Shown here in pieces: positions 41,565-50,256 of a stretch of DNA of 64,000 nt (within the stretch, counting starts at the first letter, position 1; every line of letters begins with the position of its first letter). The position numbers and the translations under genes were made by a program. The notes under the pieces were generated by a model that did no database searches, was not told the DNA's origin, and worked only from the letters and a program-made list of their open reading frames with translations. Source of the DNA: CALUOB01 sp944322305 (GTDB taxonomy: Bacteria; Actinomycetota; Coriobacteriia; Coriobacteriales; Coriobacteriaceae); NCBI GenBank assembly GCA_963931605.1, contig OZ007031.1, forward strand, positions 310,001-374,000, given 5' to 3'.

Positions 41565-41915
41565 CTAGAAGTTGCTGCCGTTCCAGCCGAAGTTGGGCGT
41601 GGAGGCGTAGGAGATGTAGATCCGCGCGGGATCGACCCCCAGCTTCTCTGAGACCGCCGGCGTGATCTGCTCGGTGAGCTCTTGCCAAGCGCGTGCCGGC
41701 ACCTCGCCGCGCGCGTACACGCTCACCTCGACGAGCGCGCTGGGCTGGGAGTCGTCGCCGCCGAAGTAGATCGGCTCGCTCTCTTCGAACAGGCACATGA
41801 GCCAGCCCTCGGACTTGCCGGGCACGGCGCTGATGGCCTTGCCGTACGCGGTCTTGAGGGCGGCGCGGGCGTCTTCGGGGATGGGCGTCGAGGCGTGGGT
41901 CTTGATGACGGGCAT
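41565..41915 (-). CDS. MIF-type tautomerase superfamily protein
   Basis: The 116-residue protein begins MPVIKTHASTPI, leaving Pro as the N-terminal catalytic base after Met removal. The middle SEGWLMCLFEESEPIYFGGDDSQPSALVEVSVY and the tail LGVDPARIYISYASTPNFGWNGSNF closely follow animal and bacterial MIF (macrophage migration inhibitory factor), including the C-terminal YxxY..FGWNGSxF pattern. Such enzymes tautomerise phenylpyruvate/dopachrome analogues as trimers. Start ATG 41915 follows GAAAGGAT. It is convergent with uvrA. The natural substrate is unknown. Effects on a host, if any, are speculative. Confidence 0.88.
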   Translation of the reverse strand: MPVIKTHASTPIPEDARAALKTAYGKAISAVPGKSEGWLMCLFEESEPIYFGGDDSQPSALVEVSVYARGEVPARAWQELTEQITPAVSEKLGVDPARIYISYASTPNFGWNGSNF

Positions 41916-42189
41916 GGGGATCCTTTCTCACGGTCGCGCTCGGTTGGGTGCGTGGAGATGGTTGCCTTCGACCCGGGCAGGGGCGAGGGCGTCTTGGCTC
42001 CAGGCAAGAGCGCGTCTAGCCTGCTAGCGTTTTACCCGTTTTGCGCGCATTGCACGGTGCGGACCGGGGATGTGCCGTTGAGCGGGCAGGTGCGAACCGT
42101 CGGGCAAGTTCGACCGTTCGCCTCTGCGGGTTTTGCTTTCTTGACGGGTACGCGGGAGATGGGCAGGACTCGCGCGAGGGGAGGACACC

Positions 42190-42638
42190 GTGGCGGAGCG
42201 GGCGAGCGGCAGTCTCGGTTTTTGGTTCGACGGCTTCAGACGGGGTATGTCGGCCTTGGGCAAGCCCCAGCGCGAGCGGGTGTTCCGCTCTTGCGCGCAG
42301 AGCTGCTTGGCACAGGGTCCGCTGGAGTGGTACGGCGCAGTCTTCGAGGAGGCGTGCGGCGATCTCGACGCGTTCTTCCATGCGCTGGGTGCCGCAGAGG
42401 GCGTCCGCACCGCGGTGCTGGAACCGGGTCGACGGTGGGAGTTGATGTTTGAGGAATGCTCCTGCCCCTGTGTGCGGCGGGCTACGCGCGCTGCCCCGCG
42501 TTCTGCGCGTGCTCGCGACAAAGCGTGCTCATGGTTATGCACGAACTCTGGGCATCTGAGCGCTTCTGCGTGGAGCTTCTCGGCAGCATCTTGGCGGGGG
42601 ACGCGGTGTGCACGCTGCGGATCGAGCGGATGTCATAA
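42190..42638 (+). pseudogene. Cys-rich uncharacterised protein gene with -1 frameshift
   Basis: Start GTG 42190 follows GGGGAGGAC. The first ~92 codons (FWFDGFRRGMSALGKPQRERVF..) run into a wrong frame at a C-run near 42465-42469. Adding one C joins ..LMFEECSCP to LCAAGYARCPAFCACS and a clean end ..DAVCTLRIERMS at TAA 42636. The restored ~149-residue protein has a CSCPLC..CPAFCACS cluster and a terminal TLRIE strand. It is not a family I can name with confidence; DUF6144-like or amino-thiazoline hydrolase-like proteins are possible. The frameshift could be real or a sequencing error in the homopolymer. Confidence 0.65.
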
Positions 42639-42689
42639 CAAGGTGGCCGCGGTTTCTTGCGGCACGTGGGCCTGGAACTGAAGCACGTG

Positions 42690-42867
42690 TGCAAATATTG
42701 TAGCTATGAACGATTTTCGGTGCGGTGCCCACTGAGCCCGTAGGTGAAAATGAATAACACTTCGCATTACGCCAGGATTAATTGTAGGCTTATGCATATT
42801 TTGGCTCTCTGCCGGCTTTCCGTGCGTCAGGCCTCCTTGCCAATCGTTCATAGCTCGAATATTTGCA
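42690..42867. repeat. 178-bp MITE-like element with 26-bp terminal inverted repeats
   Basis: The left end TGCAAATATT..GCTATGAACGATT (42690-42715) and right end 42842-42867 are inverted repeats matching at 24 of 26 positions. The interior is AT-rich, non-coding and unlike the flanks. No clear target duplication is visible. The size and structure fit a miniature element that could be moved by a transposase encoded elsewhere. The rest of the 42,639-43,079 gap holds only the gltX promoter. Confidence 0.7.
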
Positions 42868-43035
42868 CGGCAAGGTCCGTGCGCTGGCGCAGGTGTCGTG
42901 CCAGGGCGTACCCAGAGGCCTGTCTGCATGGCTTCGCCCTGTGCGCCATGCAGCTTAAAGGAAGGCGCCGTGGGCTTCGCACTGGCTTTTGGTGAACGTG
43001 CCGCTTGGATGTTGGGCGGGGCTGCGCTCGCACGG

Positions 43036-43041
43036 TATAAT
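43036..43041 (+). promoter_or_regulatory. -10 box of gltX promoter
   Basis: TATAAT at 43036-43041 lies 39 bp before gltX. TTGGGC, 18 bp upstream, is a weak -35 partner. Confidence 0.65.
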
Positions 43042-43079
43042 GCATGCGCTTATCACCCTTACGTTGTCAAGGAGAGCTC

Positions 43080-44561
43080 ATGGCTTCTTCGGTTCGCGTT
43101 CGCTTCGCCCCTTCGCCGACGGGCCGCCTGCACATCGGCGGCGCGCGCACGGCGATCTACAACTGGGCCTTCGCCCGTGCCAACGGCGGCGCCTTCATCC
43201 TGCGCATCGACGACACCGACCCCACCCGCTCCACCGAGGAGAACACCCAGGTGATCCTGCGCGCCATGCGCTGGCTGGGGCTCGACTGGGACGAGGGTCC
43301 GGAGGTCGGCGGCCCGTGCGGCCCCTACGCGCAGACCGAGCGCATGGACCTGTACCGCCAGGCGGCCGAGAAGCTCCTGGCCGAGGGCAAGGCTTACCCG
43401 TGCTTCTGCACCCCCGAGCAGCTTGAGGCCGACCGTCAGGCTGCCAAGGAGCGCAAGGATCCCTTCCAGGGCTACCAGCGCCGCTGCCGCAGCATCCCGG
43501 TCGACGAGGCGCGCAAGCGCATGGAGGCCGGCGAGCCCTACACCCTGCGCATCAAGGTGCCCGAGGACCGCGGCGACGTGGTGGTTGAGGACGCGGTGCA
43601 CGGGCGGGTGGTCTTCGACGCCAAGGAGCTGGACGACTTCGTGATCTTCCGCTCGGACGGCACGCCGACCTACAACTTCGCCACCGTGGTGGACGACGCC
43701 GCCATGGGCATCACCCACGTGATCCGCGGCGACGACCACCTCTCCAACACCCCGCGCCAGGTTATCGTCTACGAGGCCCTGGGCGCGCCCACGCCCACCT
43801 TCGCCCACATCTCCATGATCCTGGGCGCGGACGGCAAGAAGCTCTCCAAGCGCCACGGCGCAACCTCCGTGGAGGAGTACCGCGACGCCGGCTACCTTTC
43901 GGACGCCTTCGTGAACTACCTGGCGCTGCTCGGCTGGTCGCTCGACGGCGAGACCACCGTGATCCCGCGCGACGTGCTTGCGAGCCAGTTCTCGCTTGAG
44001 CGCATCTCCAAGAATCCGGCGACCTTCGACCCCAAGAAGCTCGACTGGATGAACGCCGAGTACCTGAACCGCATGTCGGACGCCGAGTTCGCCGACCGCG
44101 TGCTCACGCCCGAGCTGGAGGAGGCCGGGCTCGTGGAGAGCGCTGACGCCATCTCCTGCTCCGACATGCTTTTGCTCGCGAGCATCGTCAAGCCCCGCGT
44201 GAAGATGCTCGGCCAGGTGGCAGGCGTGTGCGGCATGATCTTCAAGACCGCCGACACCCTTGAGTACGACGAGAAGAGCGTGAAGAAGGGCCTGGCCAAG
44301 GAGGGTATGCGCGCGGTGCTCGACGCCGCCGCCTCGGCGCTGGGCGCGATTGCAGACGACGACTGGACGGCCGAGAAGATCGACGCCGCGCTCGAGCCGC
44401 TGCCCGAGGCGCTCGACCTCAAGAAGCGCGCGGTGTTCCAAGCGGTGCGCGTGGCGGTGTGCGGCGTGATGGTGAGCCCGCCGCTTGGCGAGACCATGCA
44501 GCTTGTGGGCAAGGCCGACTGCCTCGCACGCATCGAGCGCGCCAAGGGGCTCGCGCTGTAG
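43080..44561 (+). CDS. gltX: Glutamyl-tRNA synthetase
   Basis: The 493-residue class I synthetase charges tRNA-Glu. The HIGH region is RFAPSPTGRLHIGGARTAIYNW (about residues 7-28), and KMSKS is KLSKRHGATSV (about 257-267). The Glu-binding DDTDPTRSTEENT and IRGDDHLSNTPRQ are present. The C-terminal helical domain binds the anticodon. The zinc motif region appears as CFCTPEQLEADRQAAKER. ATG 43080 follows AAGGAGAG. It probably also supplies Glu-tRNA for the amidotransferase route if Gln-tRNA is made that way; that is not shown here. Confidence 0.96.
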   Translation: MASSVRVRFAPSPTGRLHIGGARTAIYNWAFARANGGAFILRIDDTDPTRSTEENTQVILRAMRWLGLDWDEGPEVGGPCGPYAQTERMDLYRQAAEKLLAEGKAYPCFCTPEQLEADRQAAKERKDPFQGYQRRCRSIPVDEARKRMEAGEPYTLRIKVPEDRGDVVVEDAVHGRVVFDAKELDDFVIFRSDGTPTYNFATVVDDAAMGITHVIRGDDHLSNTPRQVIVYEALGAPTPTFAHISMILGADGKKLSKRHGATSVEEYRDAGYLSDAFVNYLALLGWSLDGETTVIPRDVLASQFSLERISKNPATFDPKKLDWMNAEYLNRMSDAEFADRVLTPELEEAGLVESADAISCSDMLLLASIVKPRVKMLGQVAGVCGMIFKTADTLEYDEKSVKKGLAKEGMRAVLDAAASALGAIADDDWTAEKIDAALEPLPEALDLKKRAVFQAVRVAVCGVMVSPPLGETMQLVGKADCLARIERAKGLAL

Positions 44562-44586
44562 CGGGTTGCACGCGGCGTGCGTTGGA

Positions 44587-44643
44587 CGGGGCTGCCGTGA
44601 CGGGCGCTGCCTGAGGGCGCGCGCGGTGCGGCAGCCCCGCTTT
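44587..44643 (+). terminator. Terminator after gltX
   Basis: CGGGGCTGCCG (44587-44597) pairs perfectly with CGGCAGCCCCG (44629-44639), with a long GC-rich loop, followed by CTTT. Confidence 0.7.
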
Positions 44644-44644
44644 A

Positions 44645-45332
44645 ATATGAGCTGAACATTGTCAAGAGGCAAAACCGGCCCGACCGCTCGCGGAGCCGCC
44701 GCGAGCGGTCGGGCCTGCCTATCCTCACCCGGGGCCTCCGCCGCTTGAGGGCGTGTCCGTTCGACGCGCGTTCGGCGTTCTAATGTCCGCGCGCGGCCTC
44801 TCCGGCCGCGCGTTTCGTCGCTGCGGCCGGGGGCCTCGGTCGAAAGCCTCTGAAGCGGGCGCGGCGGCGCCCCGCTGCCCAAAAAGCGGGCTCGAGCGGC
44901 CTCCCAGCGGCCCCGAGCGCGGCGGGCCCCGGGGTCGGGCCCCCTCTTTTCCGGTCGGCGGCCGGCGGGCGCATCTTCGAGGCGGCGCCCGCCGCGCAGC
45001 CCGGCCCGAGCGCCCGGGGCGCCCGGCACGGGCGGAAGCCGGTGGCGCCGCCCTCGCAGACCGCCCTGGGCGACGCGAGGCCGGGCGCCCGCTCGGCGGC
45101 CGCCGCCGGGTCGTAGCCGAAACGAGGCCCGCTCGACCTCGCCGGTCGTCGGGCTCAGGGCGCGCGCCTTGATGCTCCGGGCGCGGGCGTCGAGACCGAT
45201 GGCTGTGACATAATTGGGCATGGAGCCCCTCCTCCGCCGCATGTGGCGCGCGGCCACGGTTGGTGGTACGACCGTCGTCGCCCGACCCACGGAGCCGCGA
45301 CAGGGGGAGGGGTCCCAATGTTCAGCTCATAT
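44645..45332 (-). mobile_element. Decayed IS110-like element
   Basis: A 688-bp segment is bounded by perfect 17-bp inverted repeats ATATGAGCTGAACATTG (44645-44661) and its complement (45316-45332). It encodes, on the minus strand, the N-terminus of an IS110-family transposase, then decays. Near the other end lies a strong hairpin CCGACCGCTCGCGG..CCGCGAGCGGTCGG (about 44679-44713). The 94 bp between the right-hand repeat and the transposase start is non-coding and could be a remnant of the bridge RNA that IS110 elements use for targeting. A functional IS110 is about 1.3-1.5 kb, so at least half is missing. Confidence 0.7.
44780..45221 (-). pseudogene. IS110-family transposase remnant
   Basis: ATG 45221 follows GGAGGAGG and opens MPNYVTAIGLDARARSIKAR, then ALSPTTGEVERASF, the RuvC-like DEDD N-terminus of IS110 transposases (Asp in GLD). 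A one-base insertion in a T-run (TCGTTTCGGC, near 45118) breaks the frame. The other frame then shows GYDPAAAA, AVCEGGATGFR and SKMRPPAADRKR, recognisable family pieces with further indels. The rest of the catalytic domain and the Tnp_20 domain are gone. Not functional. Confidence 0.75.
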
Positions 45333-45406
45333 CGTCTTTTGGCTGATCGGCGGCGCGCCTGGGTACAACCTACACATTGCCAAGACCGTGTTCGGGGGAG
45401 AGAAGC

Positions 45407-46105
45407 GTGGCGGAGCGTGAGGGCGGCGCGGTGGTGCGCGCCGAGGACATAGCGTACGCGCGGCGGGGATACCGCTCGTTCGAGCATCTGACGTTTACGG
45501 TGGCGCCCGGCGAGGTGCACGTGCTGGTGGACGCGGCGGCGCGCCCGGCGCGCGACGCGCTGCTGGCGGTGGCGGGGCGCGTGGCTCCCACCGCGGGCCG
45601 GCTTGAGGTGTGCGGTTCCGCGCTGCCGCGCGGGGCGTTCCGCGTGCGCCGCTGCGTGGGCCTCGGGTGGTTCGCCGGCGTGAACGACTGCCCGCCGCAG
45701 CAGACGGTTGCCGAGGCGCTCTCCCACGAGCTGGCCCTGCGGGGGCGCGCGGTGCCCTACGAGCAGGTGCTCGACATCCTTGCGGCGTGGATGCTCGCCA
45801 CGCACGCTGACCGCGCGGTGGACGAGCTCGACCCAGACGCCTGCGCGCGCTTGGGCGCGGCATGCGCCGCAGCGCCTTGCCCGCAGCTGGCGGTGGCTCC
45901 GGCGCTCGAGGGGGCGGTGCCGCCCGCGTGCTCGGTTGCGCTTGTGCGCCTGATGCGCGCGTGGGCGGAGCGCACCGGCACGGCGTTTCTCGCAGCCACG
46001 GCGGTGCCCGCGGCGGCGCGCGCGGCCGACGCGTGGACACCGGTGTCCATAGAGGCGGCCGAGCTCATGGAGGCGGACGGAAGGGCGGAGGCGTCCCATG
46101 CGTGA
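45407..46105 (+). CDS. ABC-ATPase-like protein lacking Walker motifs
   Basis: The 232-residue protein follows the outline of an ABC nucleotide-binding domain: VVRAEDIAYARRGYRSFEHLTFTVAPGEVHVLVD, then TAGRLEVCGSALP, VGLGWFAGV, and VDELDPDACARLG. But the Walker A position reads VDAAARPARDALLAVAGR, with no GxGKS/T, and the Walker B/DE position reads QLAVAPALEG, without Asp or Glu. It should bind or hydrolyse ATP poorly, if at all. GTG 45407 follows GGGGGAGAG. It overlaps the YhgE/Pip gene by 8 bp, so the two are coupled. It may be a structural partner of that membrane protein. Confidence 0.75.
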   Translation: MAEREGGAVVRAEDIAYARRGYRSFEHLTFTVAPGEVHVLVDAAARPARDALLAVAGRVAPTAGRLEVCGSALPRGAFRVRRCVGLGWFAGVNDCPPQQTVAEALSHELALRGRAVPYEQVLDILAAWMLATHADRAVDELDPDACARLGAACAAAPCPQLAVAPALEGAVPPACSVALVRLMRAWAERTGTAFLAATAVPAAARAADAWTPVSIEAAELMEADGRAEASHA

Positions 46106-48812
46106 TCTCATCAACCGGGTAGCCGATCTGGTGGCGACGAGCCTCGCGGCGCTTGCGGGCAACCGGCGCCGGCTTGCGGCCGCGGCCTGCGCGCTTGCGG
46201 TGCCGCTTGCGCTGTGCGCCATAGGGCTGGCGGTTGCCGGCCAGCTCGACGACGCGGCCGCGCGCACGCCCGTGGCCGTGGTGAACTTGGACGAGGGCAC
46301 CGAGAGCGACGGGCGTACGGTCAAGGCCGGCGACGACTTGGTGGACACACTGGAGGACTCCGACGAGCTTTCATGGTCGGTCGTGGACGAGCAGGCCGCC
46401 GACGCCGGCCTGGCTGACGGCACCTACGCCCTTGTGCTGACCATCCCCGAGGACTACTCGCAGGACGTGGCCTCGCAGAAGGGCTCAGAGCCGTGCAAGG
46501 CCGAGATCGAGATCGCCTCGAACGGGGCGGGCAACCCGCTCGCCACCGAGGCGGGCTCGGAGGTGCTCAAGCAGGTGCAGGCGCGTCTGAAAGCCGACCT
46601 GGGCCATGACTACCTGGTCTCGGTGCTCTCGGACGTGCACGGCGAGGCCTCGCGCCTCTCGCTCACCGCCGACGGTTCGGTGCTCCTCGACCAGGCTTAC
46701 GAGGCGCTGGAGCAGGGTGCGGACGCCATGGCCTCGGGTCTCGGGCAGATGGCGACGGGCATGGAGCCGCTCGGCTCGGGGATCGGGCAGATCCAACAGG
46801 GAATGCAGACGATCGGCGCAGGAACCTCCGCGGTGGGCAGCGGCTTGGCGCTTTTGCGCGACCAGGCGGTGACGCCGCTTGCCACGGGGCTTTCCGGCAT
46901 GTCGGCCGGCCTTGACGCGGTCGCGGCGTCTGCGGGGCAGCTGGCCGAGGGCGCCGACGCGGTGGCGGAGGGCATCGAGGGCGTGGGCGCGCTGGTGGAC
47001 TCCGGCATCGCGGGGCTGGCCGACTACGCGTCCGGCCTGGCGCCGACGGCAGGCGCGGTGGCCGAGAAGTACGCGGCGCTCGCGTCTGCCACTTCCGCGG
47101 TGAGCGACGAGGCGGCAAAGGTCTCGGGGCTTGACGGCGCGGCTGACGCGGCGAAGGCTGCGGCGCAGGGCGGCATGCGCCTCGCCGAGGTGCTGGGCAC
47201 GCCTGCCGACCCTGCCAACGGCGTTGCGGCGACGGGCCTTGCCAGGGATGCCGGCGAGGCCGCCGACGACGCGGCGGCGGTGGCTTCTCAGGCAGACGGA
47301 CTCGCTGCCCAGGCGGACCGGCTCGCGGCGGCGCTCGACGCAGCTGAGAAGAACGCGGCGGGCAGCGCAGGCGCATCCGCTGCAGCGGCTGATGAGGGCG
47401 TCGCGGGTGCCAGCGGGACCGGCGCCTCTTCGAGCAACCTTGACGCCGTGCGCGCAGAGCTCGCGGCGCTGCGGGAGCAGGTAAGCGCCTTGCGCGCGGA
47501 TGCCGACGCCCTGGCGAGAAGCCAGTCCGCGCTCGCCGAAGGCGTGGACGGGGCAGCCGCACAGGCCGCGGGCAGCGCCGGGGACGCCGCAGACGCGAGC
47601 GAGGCCGTGGCTGCCGCGCAGGACGCGCGCGAGCCGCTTGCCCGCGCCCTTGAGGCGCAGGGCGCCGCAGCCGACGAGCTGGTGGGTGCTTCGGCAGACC
47701 TCGCGCACGAGGCGGCCGCCGGCGCCGACAAGGTGACCGGCTCCGTAGGCTCGCTCGCCGCCGCGTACGCAGCGCTCAGCGGCTCGGGGCAGACCTCGGG
47801 GCTCGCGGACGCGGCGCGCGTGGTGAGCGCGGGCGTCACGGCCCTCGGCGCGCAGCTGGGGCAGGAGGGCGCGCTCGGCGGCGGGCTCGCCGCGCTCGCC
47901 CAGGGATCCCAGGCGCTGGCGGCAGGGTTCGACCCCATGATCGCCGGCCTCAGCCAGTTGGGCGGCGCAGGCGTTGCGCTCGGTGACGCGTTGGGCGCGG
48001 TGGGCTCGGGCGTGAGCGGCCTCGGCCAGGGGCTCGGGGCGCTCGCCGCGGGCGGCACGAGCCTGGGGGAGGGTATCTCGCAGGTGGCCGAGATGTCCAG
48101 CGGCACCTCCGACACGCTTTCCGCAGCCGCTGACGCCTTGGGCGAGGCCGCGGCCAACCGCGCGGAGCGCGCCGAGGTGGTAAGCGACCCCGTGACCTTC
48201 GTGAGCGCGCAGGTTAACCGCGTCGACTCCGCAACGGATGCGTGGGCCCCGCTGATCTGCGCGGTGGCCCTGTGGGTGGGCGCCTTCGCAGCGCTGGCGG
48301 CCGTGCCCGCGGCCGACGCGCGCATGCTCTTCTCGGGTGCGTCGCCGGTGCTCACGGCGCTGGGCGCGTGGATCCCGCTAGCCGTCGTCACCCTGGCCGA
48401 GGCGGCGGTTGCGTGCGCGGTGCTGGCGCTTTCCGGCGTTGCCGCGGCGAACCTGCCTGCGCTTGCGGGCCTCGCCGCCTTGGCGGCGCTTGCGTTCTCG
48501 GCGGTTGCGTGCGCGCTGCGCCTTGCCCTCCCGCGGGGCTACGCGGCCGTCGGCGCGGTGTGGCTCGCCCTCTCGCTCGCCTGCGCCGGAGCGGTACTGC
48601 CGGCGTCGTTCGTGCCCGGTGCGCTCACAGCCATCGCGCCGCTGATGCCGGTGGCGCAGCTTGCCCAGGGGTTGCGCGCGGCCGTTGCCGGCGGCGCGGC
48701 CTCGGCTGCTCCTGCGGTGGCGCTCGCGTTGTGGACGGTGGCGGGGCTCGTCGCGGCCTCAGCCGCCGCGTGGCGCCGCGGCACCGTGCGTCCGGAGCTT
48801 ATCGGCAGGTAG
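46098..48812 (+). CDS. YhgE/Pip family membrane protein
   Basis: The 904-residue protein has one N-terminal membrane segment (about residues 27-48), a large extracytoplasmic region and about five C-terminal segments (about 712-895), as in YhgE/Pip and ESX-type ABC-2-like exporters. VAVVNLDEGTESDGRTVKAGDDLVDTL and LVLTIPEDYSQDVAS are family hallmarks. The 200-700 region is an Ala/Gly/Leu/Ser-rich heptad-like series (for example LGQMATGMEPLGSGIGQIQQGMQTIG), probably long coiled coil. It overlaps the Walker-less ABC gene. Likely role is in secretion or envelope function; the cargo is unknown. Confidence 0.88.
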   Translation: MRDLINRVADLVATSLAALAGNRRRLAAAACALAVPLALCAIGLAVAGQLDDAAARTPVAVVNLDEGTESDGRTVKAGDDLVDTLEDSDELSWSVVDEQAADAGLADGTYALVLTIPEDYSQDVASQKGSEPCKAEIEIASNGAGNPLATEAGSEVLKQVQARLKADLGHDYLVSVLSDVHGEASRLSLTADGSVLLDQAYEALEQGADAMASGLGQMATGMEPLGSGIGQIQQGMQTIGAGTSAVGSGLALLRDQAVTPLATGLSGMSAGLDAVAASAGQLAEGADAVAEGIEGVGALVDSGIAGLADYASGLAPTAGAVAEKYAALASATSAVSDEAAKVSGLDGAADAAKAAAQGGMRLAEVLGTPADPANGVAATGLARDAGEAADDAAAVASQADGLAAQADRLAAALDAAEKNAAGSAGASAAAADEGVAGASGTGASSSNLDAVRAELAALREQVSALRADADALARSQSALAEGVDGAAAQAAGSAGDAADASEAVAAAQDAREPLARALEAQGAAADELVGASADLAHEAAAGADKVTGSVGSLAAAYAALSGSGQTSGLADAARVVSAGVTALGAQLGQEGALGGGLAALAQGSQALAAGFDPMIAGLSQLGGAGVALGDALGAVGSGVSGLGQGLGALAAGGTSLGEGISQVAEMSSGTSDTLSAAADALGEAAANRAERAEVVSDPVTFVSAQVNRVDSATDAWAPLICAVALWVGAFAALAAVPAADARMLFSGASPVLTALGAWIPLAVVTLAEAAVACAVLALSGVAAANLPALAGLAALAALAFSAVACALRLALPRGYAAVGAVWLALSLACAGAVLPASFVPGALTAIAPLMPVAQLAQGLRAAVAGGAASAAPAVALALWTVAGLVAASAAAWRRGTVRPELIGR

Positions 48813-48962
48813 CGCGGCCCCAGACCTCGCGGCGTATGCAGCTTTGCGGGTGGTGCGCCCTTGGGGGCCGCTCTGCCCGCGCGGGGCGTTACAATCTTTT
48901 GGCTATGACAGGCCCGGCGGAATGGTAACGGCCGCCGGGGACGTTTGCGATAAGGAGCTTAC

Positions 48963-50246
<1,284 letters not shown>

Positions 50247-50256
50247 GGGCCGCTTT

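Noticed and set aside
42633..42929. A 98-codon minus-strand ORF over the MITE-like element
   Set aside because: It spans both inverted ends and the flanks, with no ribosome-binding site or family features.
48813..48962. SAM riboswitch before metK
   Set aside because: The 150-bp region is too short and shows none of the conserved SAM-I junction or kink-turn sequence that I can recognise.
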